A stretch of DNA of 48,222 nucleotides from Tannerellaceae bacterium (GCA_021203545.1 JAJQAZ010000026.1:1-48222), one strand, 5' to 3'; positions 8,547 to 17,200 are shown, counted from the first letter of the stretch. Notes: generated by a model from the sequence alone, not told the origin. Made by a program: numbers and translations.

Positions 8547-9152
8547 ATGGAAGAGCGGATTACAAATCCTAATACTCAGCAGGCGGGGATTACAAATCCA
8601 CTTCATCTAAACAATAACCGGAAAGAGAAAATGCATCCTCTTGCTAAGTTTGTTTTTTGTCCCTTTTGTGGAAAAGAGGGATTCAAAATACGAAACGAAA
8701 AAGCAAAGCAGTGCAACAGTTGTGGTTTTGTCTACTATTTCAATCCTTCGGCGGCGGTGGCTTGTTTCATCAAAAACCGGGCAGGAGAAATCCTGTTGGT
8801 CAGACGGGCCAAAGATCCGGCCAAAGAAACGCTTGATCTGCCGGGTGGCTTTATTGATATGTATGAAAATGCCGAACAGGCAGTAGCCCATGAAGTAAAC
8901 GAAGAAACCGGATTAGTCGTTCAATCGGTTTCTTACCTTTTTTCTCTACCCAATATTTACCCGTATATGGGATTCGATGTACACACATTAGACCTCTTTT
9001 ATGAATGTACGGTTGATTCTTTTGATTCTGTACAGGCTGCCGACGATGCGGCAGAGGTGGTTATCCTGAAACCGGAACAGATTGTTCCGGAGGAATTCGG
9101 GCTAACATCTGTCCGTGAAGCAGTACAAAAATATATACAGAAAAAGATCTGA
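8547..9152 (+). CDS. NUDIX hydrolase with N-terminal zinc ribbon
   Basis: This cytoplasmic pyrophosphohydrolase has an unknown nucleotide-type substrate. A four-cysteine zinc ribbon (CPFCG..CNSCG) precedes the NUDIX fold. The NUDIX box is GGFIDMYENAEQAVAHEVNEE followed by TGL: spacing is perfect, but the arginine of the canonical REUxEE is replaced by histidine (AHEVNEE). The frame opens at 8547, but its first 28 residues contain two ITNP units translated from palindromic repeats. The likely native start is the ATG at 8631 (MHPLAKFVFCPFCG), which matches how I recall homologues beginning. The ATG at 8547 has a good A-rich context, so a repeat-derived N-terminal extension is also possible. Confidence 0.85.
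   Translation: MEERITNPNTQQAGITNPLHLNNNRKEKMHPLAKFVFCPFCGKEGFKIRNEKAKQCNSCGFVYYFNPSAAVACFIKNRAGEILLVRRAKDPAKETLDLPGGFIDMYENAEQAVAHEVNEETGLVVQSVSYLFSLPNIYPYMGFDVHTLDLFYECTVDSFDSVQAADDAAEVVILKPEQIVPEEFGLTSVREAVQKYIQKKI
8557..8599. repeat. Two GGATT-ACA-AATCC palindromes
   Basis: GGATTACAAATCC occurs at 8557-8569 and again at 8587-8599, each a 5-bp inverted repeat around ACA. The same core recurs at 14062-14181 and, stretched, at 1336-1395. It behaves as a short interspersed palindromic repeat. Confidence 0.7.
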
Positions 9153-9180
9153 TAATCCCCCCGTTCGTTTTTAAATTAAT

Positions 9181-9212
9181 AATTGTCAATTGTCAATTAT
9201 CAATTGTCAATT
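9181..9212. repeat. 7-bp tandem repeat AATTGTC (four and a half copies)
   Basis: AATTGTC, AATTGTC, AATTATC, AATTGTC and AATT run head to tail just before the TPR-gene promoter element. A change in copy number would alter the sequence around the -33 region, which is expected near 9196. Confidence 0.75.
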
Positions 9213-9217
9213 AGTTA

Positions 9218-9225
9218 TATATTTG
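9218..9225 (+). promoter_or_regulatory. -7 promoter element (TATATTTG) for the TPR/barrel gene pair
   Basis: TATATTTG followed by C matches the Bacteroidetes -7 box. It lies about 50 bp before the ATG at 9275 and directly after the 7-bp tandem repeat. Confidence 0.6.
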
Positions 9226-9274
9226 CAACATGGAACAGTAGGTTCTTTCCGAACCTTCATAAATCAGTATTGTA

Positions 9275-12274
9275 ATGAGAAAATATCTTATCCCGCTCTG
9301 TCTTATTGTAGGAAGTTGCATGGTAAACGGGCAGCGCTCTTATCAATTCGAATCTAAAGAACGCCTGTTTGTCGAAGCAAAAGAATTCTTCGGTCTGAAA
9401 AACTATCCCGGTACTATGGATAAGCTGGAAGCCTGGAAACAACAGGCAACCGATCCCGATCTGATTCAGGAAGCTGATTATATGTTGGCGTATGCTGCTT
9501 TTGAACAGGGATATGGGAATAGTGCCGAAATCCTAAAGACATTCATTGAGAAGTATCCGGACAGCCGGCATGCGAATGAAATTTATTTTCTGACCGGTTC
9601 GGCTCATTTTGGAGCAGGAGAATATTCGCAGGCTCTTTACTGGTTGGAGGAGAGTAATATTGATCTCTTGAGTCCTGGTCAACAGGAAGCCTATAGTTAC
9701 CGGTTGGCTTATTGTTTGTTGCAGGAAGGTGAACTGATTCGCTCCCGGGGATACTTTTCCCGCATCGCGGAAATCGGTTCCGAATACAGGGATCCTGCCG
9801 GATATTATGTTGCCTATATTGACTATGCATCGGGAGATTATGCCAAATCGCTCGTAGCTTTTACCCGTCTGAAAGAAAATCCGGCATACCGGGAACAGGC
9901 TTTATATTACATCGCCCAGATCAATTTTATAGAAGGCAAATACGACCGGGTGATCCGGGACGGCGAAGAGTTACTATCATCCTATCCGGGAAGTGTCAAT
10001 AATGAAGAGGTATACCGTATTGTAGGGAATTCCTATTATCATCTGGGAGATCAGGACAAAGCCATTCAATACCTGAGTCAATATATAAATGCTACGGATC
10101 GTCCTCTGCGGGGCGACCTCTATATTCTGGGAGTCTGTTATTTCAATAAAGGAGATTATTCCCGTGCGGTAGATGCTTTTGGGGGTACTATCCAGCAAAA
10201 TGATGAGTTGGCGCAGAGTGCAAACCTGTATCTGGGTCAAAGCTATCTGAAACTGAATGATAAAAACCGGGCCCGGCTGGCTTTCGAAGCTGCAGCGAAT
10301 GCCTCTTTCGACCGGCAGGTAAAAGAAGTAGCTACTTACAACTATGCAGTGATTATTCATGAAACCTCTTTTACCGGTTTTGGTGAGTCGGTTACAATCT
10401 TCGAGAATTTCCTGAATGAGTTCCCCAACTCTAAATATTCCGATAAAGTAAACGATTACCTGGTGGAGGTATACCTGACAACCAAAAACTATCAGTCAGC
10501 ACTTACTTCTATCGAAAAGATAAAGAATCCCAGTAACCGTATTCTGGAAGCCAAACAGGTTATCCTGTTCCAGTTAGGAACCCAATCGTTTGCTAACCTG
10601 CGTATGGATGAGGCCATTGATTATTTTAACCGTGCGATCGGTTTGGGTAATTATGATCAGGTTGCCCGTACGGATGCTTATTTCTGGCGGGGAGAATCTT
10701 ATTACCGCAAAGAAGAGTATAATAAAGCGATATCAGACTATCAGACCTATCTGAATAATACCCGCCGGCGTTCGTCCGAAATGTATCCAATGGCATTTTA
10801 TAGCATGGGGTATAGCTATTTTAAGTTGAAAAGATACAACGATGCCCTGAGCCGCTTCCGTCAATACCTTGAAGTGGAAACCAACCGCAATAATCCTTCC
10901 TATGCAGATGCTTATAACCGCATTGGCGACAGTTATTTCCATAACCGCCAGTTTGCCCTGGCACAGGAAAATTATTCCCGTGCCGCGGAGATTCGTCCTT
11001 CGGCTGGTGATTATGCTGTGTTCCAGAAAGGATATGTATTAGGATTGCAGAAAGATTACCGTGGAAAGATCAACGTCATGGACCAGTTGGTCCGCGATTT
11101 CCCTGAATCACAATATGTAGACGATGCGTTATTTGAAAAAGGACGTTCGTATGTATTGCTCGAAAACTATCCGCAGGCTGCGCAGGCATTTGAGTCACTG
11201 ATCAGCCGTTTCCCGCAAAGTAGTCTGGCCCGCAAGGCAGGTATCCAGTTAGGATTGCTTTATTTTAATGATAACCAGCCGCAAAAATCGGTAGAAGCCT
11301 ATAAAAATGTAATTAAAAACTATCCGGGCAGCGAAGAGGCAAAAGTAGCTGTTCAGGATTTGAAATCAGTCTATATTGATCTGAACGACATTAATTCGTA
11401 CGCTGCGTATGTAAACTCACTGGGTGGAAATGTGCGCCTGGAAGTATCCGAACAGGATTCACTAACCTATCTGGCTGCGGAAAAATTATTTATGCGTGAA
11501 GAAAACGAAGAAGCCCGCAGAAGCCTGGTGAATTATTTGCAAACATATCCGCAGGGGGCATTTAGTTCCAATGCGAATTACTATCTGGCCAGCATTGCTT
11601 TCAACCAGAAAAACTACAACGATGCTAAACGCTATTATAACCTGGTATTGGATAGTGGGGATAGTAAATTCCTGGAAGAGTCGGTTGCCCGTGTGGCAGA
11701 GATTCAATATCTGGAAAAAGATTACAGTGCGGCACTGGAAACGTTCAAACGTTTGGATCTGGTTGCGGAGTCGCCCGAGAATCGTCAGGCGGCCAAATTG
11801 GGTATCATGCGTACGGCGCAATTAACCGGAAAAGAGGATGATGCGATGATGGCTGCGGAAAGCTTGTTGAAACAGGATAAGTTATCACCCGAAATCGAAG
11901 CCGAAGCCCGTTACACCCGTGCCAAAGTCTACATTGCCAAAGGGCAGGAAGAGAAAGCACAGGCCGATTTACTGGCAGTAAGTAGTGATACCCGTACCGT
12001 ATATGGTGCCGAATCAAAATATCTGTTGGCTCAATATTATTACGATAGCAATCAGGATACAAAATCGGAAGAGGTATTGACTAACTTCATCGAGAATGGA
12101 ACACCTCATCAATATTGGCTGGCCCGTGGCTTTATTTTGCTGGCAGACGTATACATCCGCCAGGGAGATACCTTCCAGGCCCGTCAGTATCTGAGCAGTT
12201 TACAGAGTAATTATTCAGCGAACGATGATATTGCAGCCATGATTCAGGACAGATTGAACAAACTTAATGATTGA
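9275..12274 (+). CDS. Large tetratricopeptide-repeat protein, exported
   Basis: This is a periplasmic or membrane-anchored scaffold protein. The N-terminus MRKYLIPLCLIVGSCMVNGQ is a signal sequence; GSC may be a lipobox. The remainder of its 999 residues is almost wholly helical TPR repeats. Examples are YPDSRHANEIYFLTGSAHF, YPGSVNNEEVYRIVGNSYYH, EMYPMAFYSMGYSYFKLKRY and FPESQYVDDALFEKGRSYV. The YPxS / FPxS units resemble the Tol-Pal-associated YbgF and BamD type of TPR. The next gene, an outer-membrane barrel, overlaps or abuts its stop, so the two are co-translated and may form one envelope complex. No catalytic motif is visible. Its exact role is unknown to me. Confidence 0.85.
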   Translation: MRKYLIPLCLIVGSCMVNGQRSYQFESKERLFVEAKEFFGLKNYPGTMDKLEAWKQQATDPDLIQEADYMLAYAAFEQGYGNSAEILKTFIEKYPDSRHANEIYFLTGSAHFGAGEYSQALYWLEESNIDLLSPGQQEAYSYRLAYCLLQEGELIRSRGYFSRIAEIGSEYRDPAGYYVAYIDYASGDYAKSLVAFTRLKENPAYREQALYYIAQINFIEGKYDRVIRDGEELLSSYPGSVNNEEVYRIVGNSYYHLGDQDKAIQYLSQYINATDRPLRGDLYILGVCYFNKGDYSRAVDAFGGTIQQNDELAQSANLYLGQSYLKLNDKNRARLAFEAAANASFDRQVKEVATYNYAVIIHETSFTGFGESVTIFENFLNEFPNSKYSDKVNDYLVEVYLTTKNYQSALTSIEKIKNPSNRILEAKQVILFQLGTQSFANLRMDEAIDYFNRAIGLGNYDQVARTDAYFWRGESYYRKEEYNKAISDYQTYLNNTRRRSSEMYPMAFYSMGYSYFKLKRYNDALSRFRQYLEVETNRNNPSYADAYNRIGDSYFHNRQFALAQENYSRAAEIRPSAGDYAVFQKGYVLGLQKDYRGKINVMDQLVRDFPESQYVDDALFEKGRSYVLLENYPQAAQAFESLISRFPQSSLARKAGIQLGLLYFNDNQPQKSVEAYKNVIKNYPGSEEAKVAVQDLKSVYIDLNDINSYAAYVNSLGGNVRLEVSEQDSLTYLAAEKLFMREENEEARRSLVNYLQTYPQGAFSSNANYYLASIAFNQKNYNDAKRYYNLVLDSGDSKFLEESVARVAEIQYLEKDYSAALETFKRLDLVAESPENRQAAKLGIMRTAQLTGKEDDAMMAAESLLKQDKLSPEIEAEARYTRAKVYIAKGQEEKAQADLLAVSSDTRTVYGAESKYLLAQYYYDSNQDTKSEEVLTNFIENGTPHQYWLARGFILLADVYIRQGDTFQARQYLSSLQSNYSANDDIAAMIQDRLNKLND

Positions 12275-12282
12275 TTGAAAGG

Positions 12283-13986
12283 ATGAAAACAACACATTAT
12301 AAAAAAATTGTACTGCTTGCGTGTATGGCAACTCTGACAGGAAGTATGTATGCACAGGAAAATCAGAATCTTTCCCGCGAACTGACTCTGGAAAGGGAAT
12401 ACGACCCGACCGTACAGGATGCCAATAAAGTGAACACCTTGCCTGCCGTAAGGGAACCGGATGTAAAAAGGGCGGCTATTGAGTATGCTTCGTATGCGAT
12501 ACCAGCAGACCCATTAAAAGAGATCAATGTACTTCCGTCCGGTAATATTATGACCGATATCTTATATAATAACCGCAAAGGATATTTTAATTTCGGTATC
12601 GGTACCTACACAAATGTAAATGGTGATATCGGGTATCATATCCTGAATACGGAAGAAGATAAACTGAATATCTTTTTCTCTCACCGTTCCACCAATGGAA
12701 AAGTAAAATACCTGGACCGGGACCAGAAGATAAAAGCAAAGCTGAATGATAACCTGGGTGGGATTAATTATAAACATACATTCCGTATTGCCGATTTTAA
12801 ATTAGGTGCCCGGTATGGGTATACCGGATTTAACTATTATGGTGCTCCGGCCCTGAGTGATTCCCGTGTTTATGATACGGATACGTATCAGGGTAACCAG
12901 CAAATCGGATTTCAGGCCGGTATTGCTTCGCATGCTGACGAATCTTTCGGATATCATGTAGGGTTGGATTATACCCATTTCTCCCGGCGGTATAGTTTGA
13001 ATGAAGAGTATGACGGACCCAAGGAGAACAGCATCGGATTAAAAGGTGGTTTGAGTGGCGCGTTTTTTGGTACCCAGGCAGTTGGGCTGGACGCAATTCT
13101 GGATATATACACTTATAGTACTCCTACGGAACTGGATGAACTATTCAAAAATTATGCTGAAGTAACGTTATCGCCTTACTATAAGATAAAAAGCGATAAT
13201 CTGGATATCAAACTGGGTGCAAACATCATGTTCTTCACCGGAGATAATGGCAAATTCTTTGTCTCTCCCAATGTGACTGTTCAGACAGAGTTTGTAGAAA
13301 AAACAATTCTTTACCTGGATGCACTGGGACGGATTGAGTCAAATAGTAACTATCAGTTATCGCAGATAAACCGTTATATGGACCCCACCCTGGCTGTGCC
13401 CCCTTCACGTACCTGGCTGGATGCAACATTAGGGGTAAAGAGTGGAGTTGCACCGGGATTCTGGTTCAACATCTTTGCCGGATATAAAATTACGAGTGAT
13501 GATATATTCTTTGTACAGGATTTTCCGCTTATACAGGATTTCAGCAGTAGCTGGGGCAATGTAAGCAATGTGTACATGATGAATTCAAAAGTATTCAAAG
13601 CCGGTCTGGAACTGAAATATGCTTACCAGGAATATGTTGATATTTATGTAAAAGGATTGTATAACAACTGGAATGTTGATTCCGGTGCTAAAGCCTATGG
13701 AAAACCCAACATGCAGTTCAATGCCGGAGCAGATATACGTCCGGTCGAAAAACTGACATTATCACTGGATTATCTGATAGCAGGTGGACGTCACGGTCTT
13801 TATTACGGTAATGAGGTAAAAATGAAGAACATCAATGAACTGAACCTCACCGCAAGTTATGCAATCAACGACCTGTTAGGCGCTTATATCAAAATAAATA
13901 ACGTACTGAACCAGAAATATGAACTTCTCCCCGGTTACCCCTTACAGGGATTCAGCATCATGGGTGGCGTGAATTTTAATTTCTGA
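12283..13986 (+). CDS. Outer-membrane beta-barrel protein without plug (TonB-receptor-like annotation likely)
   Basis: The open frame begins with a TTG at 12271 overlapping the TPR gene's stop, but the ATG at 12283 gives a clean signal peptide (MKTTHYKKIVLLACMATLTGSMYAQ). After a short periplasmic stretch (ELTLEREYDPTVQDANKVNTLP), alternating aromatic beta strands continue to a terminal GGVNFNF, typical of an outer-membrane barrel. There is no plug or carboxypeptidase-like domain, and at about 567 residues it is far smaller than SusC. Such proteins are often auto-annotated as TonB-dependent receptors, but I see no TonB box. Tight coupling with the TPR gene suggests a joint envelope function. 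Confidence 0.75.
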   Translation: MKTTHYKKIVLLACMATLTGSMYAQENQNLSRELTLEREYDPTVQDANKVNTLPAVREPDVKRAAIEYASYAIPADPLKEINVLPSGNIMTDILYNNRKGYFNFGIGTYTNVNGDIGYHILNTEEDKLNIFFSHRSTNGKVKYLDRDQKIKAKLNDNLGGINYKHTFRIADFKLGARYGYTGFNYYGAPALSDSRVYDTDTYQGNQQIGFQAGIASHADESFGYHVGLDYTHFSRRYSLNEEYDGPKENSIGLKGGLSGAFFGTQAVGLDAILDIYTYSTPTELDELFKNYAEVTLSPYYKIKSDNLDIKLGANIMFFTGDNGKFFVSPNVTVQTEFVEKTILYLDALGRIESNSNYQLSQINRYMDPTLAVPPSRTWLDATLGVKSGVAPGFWFNIFAGYKITSDDIFFVQDFPLIQDFSSSWGNVSNVYMMNSKVFKAGLELKYAYQEYVDIYVKGLYNNWNVDSGAKAYGKPNMQFNAGADIRPVEKLTLSLDYLIAGGRHGLYYGNEVKMKNINELNLTASYAINDLLGAYIKINNVLNQKYELLPGYPLQGFSIMGGVNFNF

Positions 13987-14033
13987 TTAGATATTAATCT
14001 CCCCTCTGGAGAGCCTGTGTAAAAACTAAATTG

Positions 14034-14069
14034 TTTGGACGGAGGGGATTTTTTGGACGGAGGGGATTT
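14034..14069. repeat. Perfect tandem duplication of an 18-bp unit
   Basis: TTTGGACGGAGGGGATTT is found at 14034-14051 and again immediately at 14052-14069. The second copy runs directly into the first GGATT-type palindrome. Confidence 0.9.
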
Positions 14070-14181
14070 GCAATCCCCGACAAACGAGTCTTAGGATTTG
14101 TAATCCTTCTTTCTAATACATATGCTGTATGAACGGGATTGCAAATCCCAGGACTCAACACACCGGGATTACAAATCCCGG
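14062..14181. repeat. Cluster of four GGATT/AATCC triloop palindromes
   Basis: Four hairpins with 3-nt loops lie in a row: GGGGATT-TGC-AATCCCC (14062-14078), AGGATT-TGT-AATCCT (14093-14107), GGGATT-GCA-AATCCC (14135-14149) and CCGGGATT-ACA-AATCCCGG (14163-14181). They separate two convergent genes and may act as bidirectional terminators. A 62-codon frame over them is repeat-derived, not a gene. Confidence 0.8.
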
Positions 14182-14244
14182 TGATCCAATGATCCCATCC
14201 CAGAAATCCTCTCCGTTCAAAAAAATCTACTGCCCTTTCAGGAC

Positions 14245-15141
14245 TTACCCTTTCTTCAGCTTTTTATACTCCCTGGGCGACATGCCCATGATGTTTTTGA
14301 ACAGGCGGGAGAAATAGTAGCAGTCTTCAATCCCTATTTTATGGCAGATCTGGTTGATCTTCATTTCTGTGAAGTCAAGTAGCTGGCAGGCTTTTTGTAT
14401 TTTTAGCTGGTTGAAATACCGGGCGGGAGTATAGCCGGTTTGTTTACTGAAAAGCAGGGAGAAATGGGAGGGCGAATAACCTGTATGTTCCGATAGCTCC
14501 TGCAGGTTGATCTTCTTTTCTATATTCTCTTTCATATAATGTATAGCCGCCGTTACAATATCATCGTCGCCTTTATCCCGTTTGAAGGCACTCCGGTATT
14601 GTTGCAGGTAGCGCACAGAACCCAGGAAATGATAAAATACTGAACTTGCATAGATCATATTCTCTTTGCTGTATCCCATTTCCAGGATATTATATATCTC
14701 TTCAAACAGATCAATCCTGTTGCTGATCCGGGAGTTCACGGTGGGTTTAATATCAGTCGGACGGTTTAAGCCGGCAGCGTATTGCCCGGCCAGCTTACCT
14801 TTGAAATGAATCCAGTAAATAGTCCAGGGATCATTTTCATCCGAACCGTAGCTATGAGGTTTGCCGGCAGGTAAAATAAAATATTGGTTTCCATGCACCT
14901 CGTGTGTCTCATTTTCGAACCGGAACCAGCCCTTTCCCTCTATACAATAGATAAATACATATTGCGGTATAGCAACCGGCCGGTCTATATAATGATCCTC
15001 CGCATGCGGGTAATAGCCGATATCAGTGATATGAAGAGTAGAGGCAAGCGGATCTTTCTCCAGTTCGCTCACCACAGTTCCGGGAAGAACCAGTCCCCGT
15101 TCCCCTTTAAACCCGTCTTTTCTCTTTTTTCTGTCTTCCAT
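14245..15141 (-). CDS. AraC-family transcriptional regulator with cupin sensor domain
   Basis: This is probably the sugar-responsive regulator of the divergent MFS/galactosidase genes. The frame extends to 15207, but the ATG at 15141 (MEDRKKRKDGFKGERG) is the more likely start, giving about 298 residues. The N-terminal half is an AraC-binding cupin (PQYVFIYCIEGKGWFRFENETHEVHGNQYFILPAGKPHSYG). The C-terminal 100 residues hold two helix-turn-helix motifs: INLQELSEHTGYSPSHFSLLFSKQTGYTPARYFNQLKI and MKINQICHKIGIEDCYYFSRLFKNIMGMSPREYKK. The divergent intergenic region has an eightfold motif array that may be its operator. Such regulators usually activate when their sugar is bound. Confidence 0.9.
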   Translation of the reverse strand: MEDRKKRKDGFKGERGLVLPGTVVSELEKDPLASTLHITDIGYYPHAEDHYIDRPVAIPQYVFIYCIEGKGWFRFENETHEVHGNQYFILPAGKPHSYGSDENDPWTIYWIHFKGKLAGQYAAGLNRPTDIKPTVNSRISNRIDLFEEIYNILEMGYSKENMIYASSVFYHFLGSVRYLQQYRSAFKRDKGDDDIVTAAIHYMKENIEKKINLQELSEHTGYSPSHFSLLFSKQTGYTPARYFNQLKIQKACQLLDFTEMKINQICHKIGIEDCYYFSRLFKNIMGMSPREYKKLKKG

Positions 15142-15304
15142 AACTCTCTGTATCCTTTCAGCAATAAATATACGGCCTTTTTGTATAGTAAATCTTAAGA
15201 ATACCATAAATATCCATGTTATAGCCTATGCATAAGCGTAGGAAGAGTAGTGTATAAAGCCGGATATGCACTACAGTGCGCCTAAGCAAGGTCAACTTTT
15301 TATA

Positions 15305-15477
15305 GTTGTGCCTATGTAGAGGCCCATGTTGTGTCTGTGTAGGATGTGAAGGTGTGCTTGTTTAGCCGGAGAGTTGTGCCTGTGTAGCCGGATGGTTGTG
15401 CTTGTCCGGACAAAACGTTGTGCCTGTGTAATGGGGATAGTTGTGCTTGTGTAGACCCCAAAGTTGTGCCTGTGTAG
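15305..15477 (+). promoter_or_regulatory. Array of eight regularly spaced 15-bp motifs (GTTGTGCYTGTGTAG)
   Basis: Motif copies begin at 15305, 15328, 15351, 15373, 15395, 15417, 15440 and 15463, so the spacing is 23, 23, 22, 22, 22, 23 and 23 bp. Copies 4 and 8 match the consensus GTTGTGCCTGTGTAG exactly. Copy 7 has T at the Y position, and the others differ at one to four bases. The 7-8-bp gaps between motifs (for example AGGCCCAT, CCGGAGA, ACAAAAC, TGGGGATA) are mostly unrelated. Conserved motif, mostly divergent gap and near-constant period of about two helical turns point to a multi-site operator, presumably for the adjacent AraC protein. Confidence 0.8.
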
Positions 15478-15581
15478 ACTGTTTACTCTTCCTGATGCTA
15501 TCGTTATAGGATTGTTGGTTAAATCGTAAGATTGTCCATGTTTTATTATTTTTATCTATTTCCTGTATAAGGGGAGGGTTC

Positions 15582-15589
15582 TATATTTG
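15582..15589 (+). promoter_or_regulatory. -7 promoter element (TATATTTG) for the MFS porter gene
   Basis: TATATTTGC matches the Bacteroidetes -7 box and lies 44 bp before the ATG at 15633. No good TTTG -33 box is visible upstream, which would fit a promoter that needs an activator. Confidence 0.6.
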
Positions 15590-15632
15590 CACTATCAATC
15601 TTATTTAATTTATTCTATGAAAAGAGTCAGCC

Positions 15633-17018
15633 ATGAAAAATGAAAAGCAACATACAAAATCAGCATACTTACTATTAATCTGTCTTGTATCTGCTATGGG
15701 CGGATTATTGTTTGGTTATGACTGGGTAGTGATAGGAGGAGCAAAAATATTCTATGAACCTTTTTTCGGCCTGGAAGGATCAGCCGCGTTACGGGGGTGG
15801 GCTATGAGTAGTGCGCTGGTTGGCTGTCTGGTGGGTGCTTTACTGGCCGGTGCATGGAGCGACCGGTACGGACGGAAGAAGATGCTGATCATTGCATCCG
15901 TATTATTTGTGGTTTCTGCATTCGGAACAGGATATACGGATCATTTCACCCTGTTTATAGGCCATCGCATTTTAGGAGGGTTTGGTATTTGGATTGCTTC
16001 CAATATTTCCCCTATCTATATAGCAGAAGTTTCTCCGGCGCATGTCAGGGGCAAATTTGTATCTATTAACCAGCTGACAGTGGTATTGGGTATCCTGATA
16101 GCACAATTGGTAAACTGGGGCATTGGTAACTATTTCATGCCGCAGAAAGATGTACTTCCGCCAGAAGCTATTGATATGGCATGGCGCTGGATGTTCTGGG
16201 CGGAACTTATCCCGGCGATGCTGTTTTTCGCCCTTTCGTTTGTTATACCCGAAAGTCCACGGTGGCTGGCTATTAATGGAAAAGCAGACCAGGCATCTGC
16301 GGTATTCGGTCGCATTGGTGGCAACGGGTTTGCCGTAAAAGAACTGGAACAGATTGCCTCCCTGGAACAGGATAAAGAAGAATTCAACTGGCGCAGATTG
16401 TTACAGCCGGATGTACGGAAAGTACTGACAATCGGGATTGTGCTGGCTGTCTTTCAGCAATGGTGCGGTATCAATGTGATTTTTAATTATGCACACGAGA
16501 TATTTACAGCCGCGGGTTATGCGGTATCTGATATATTGATGAATATTGTGGTAACAGGAGTAACAAATGTGGTGTTTACTTTTGTGGCTCTCTATACAGT
16601 AGATAAGTGGGGGCGGCGTGCCCTGATGATAACCGGTTCGGCCGGACTGGCGGTCATCTATCTGGTCATGGGCTCTTTTTATTACTTTGGTGTAAGTGGC
16701 TTACCTATGTTGATCTTAGTCGTACTGGCTATTGCCTGTTACGCGATGTCGCTGGCACCGGTTGTATGGGTAGTGCTGTCGGAAATATTCCCGGCACGTA
16801 TCCGGGGTACAGCCATGGCTCTTTCCACCTTCTTCTTATGGACAGCCTGTTTCTTACTCACGTATACCTTCCCTATACTAAACGAATGGTTAAGTGCTTC
16901 CGGAACATTCTGGGTATATGGAGGTATTTGTCTGGCCGGCTTCCTCTTCATCCGGTCTCAATTACCTGAAACAAAAAATAAAACACTTGAAGAAATCGAG
17001 AAAGAATTAATAAAATAG
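15633..17018 (+). CDS. MFS sugar porter (XylE/GalP-like sugar:H+ symporter)
   Basis: This inner-membrane transporter has 12 predicted helices and 461 residues. Family marks are GGLLFGYDWVVIGGA in helix 1, the loop 2-3 motif DRYGRKK, PESPRWL before the central loop, QQWCGINVIFNYA in helix 7, VDKWGRR in loop 8-9 and the terminal PETKNKTLEEIE. QQxxGIN is the sugar-binding signature of the sugar porter family. Likely cargo is a mono- or disaccharide released by the galactosidases encoded downstream. It is first in the divergent operon controlled by the AraC gene. Its TAG stop (17016-17018) overlaps the left end of a fold-back repeat. Confidence 0.92.
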   Translation: MKNEKQHTKSAYLLLICLVSAMGGLLFGYDWVVIGGAKIFYEPFFGLEGSAALRGWAMSSALVGCLVGALLAGAWSDRYGRKKMLIIASVLFVVSAFGTGYTDHFTLFIGHRILGGFGIWIASNISPIYIAEVSPAHVRGKFVSINQLTVVLGILIAQLVNWGIGNYFMPQKDVLPPEAIDMAWRWMFWAELIPAMLFFALSFVIPESPRWLAINGKADQASAVFGRIGGNGFAVKELEQIASLEQDKEEFNWRRLLQPDVRKVLTIGIVLAVFQQWCGINVIFNYAHEIFTAAGYAVSDILMNIVVTGVTNVVFTFVALYTVDKWGRRALMITGSAGLAVIYLVMGSFYYFGVSGLPMLILVVLAIACYAMSLAPVVWVVLSEIFPARIRGTAMALSTFFLWTACFLLTYTFPILNEWLSASGTFWVYGGICLAGFLFIRSQLPETKNKTLEEIEKELIK

Positions 17019-17181
17019 TAGTCAAAGTAGTTATCAGCCTCTGCGAGGCTTAGTAGTCAGCAGTCGCTAATGCTCCTTAGTAGTCAAGAAGAAAAGATAA
17101 ATAATAATCTACTTGACTACTAGCGAACAAAGTGAGCGATGACTACTAATGAGCGAAGCGAATGCTGACTACTTAACTACT
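17017..17181. repeat. Fold-back (MITE-like) element, copy A
   Basis: This 165-bp element has related ends: AGTAGTCAAAGTAGT on the left and, as reverse complement of the right end, AGTAGTTAAGTAGTCAGC. Internal pairs include GCCTCTGCGAGGC and a long inverted match between TAGTAGTCAGCAGTCGC and the GCGAATGCTGACTACT arm. A related 169-bp copy lies at 20491-20659. The left end is preceded by TTAATAAAA and supplies part of the upstream stop codon. Confidence 0.8.
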
Positions 17182-17200
17182 TAAAAAAACAAATTTAAAT

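Noticed and set aside
12271-12282. TTG start for the barrel protein overlapping the TPR stop
   Set aside because: The ATG at 12283 directly begins a good signal peptide, so the overlap is not needed.
14129-14317. 62-codon reading frame after the barrel gene
   Set aside because: It is formed by palindromic repeats and the antisense end of the AraC gene; it has no family resemblance.
15305-15477. CRISPR or simple minisatellite
   Set aside because: The repeat is 15 bp with gaps of only 7-8 bp, far below CRISPR size. Most gap sequences have diverged while the motif is kept, which does not fit a young minisatellite.
17017-17181. Insertion sequence
   Set aside because: Only 165 bp with no transposase coding; it is at most a non-autonomous fold-back element.
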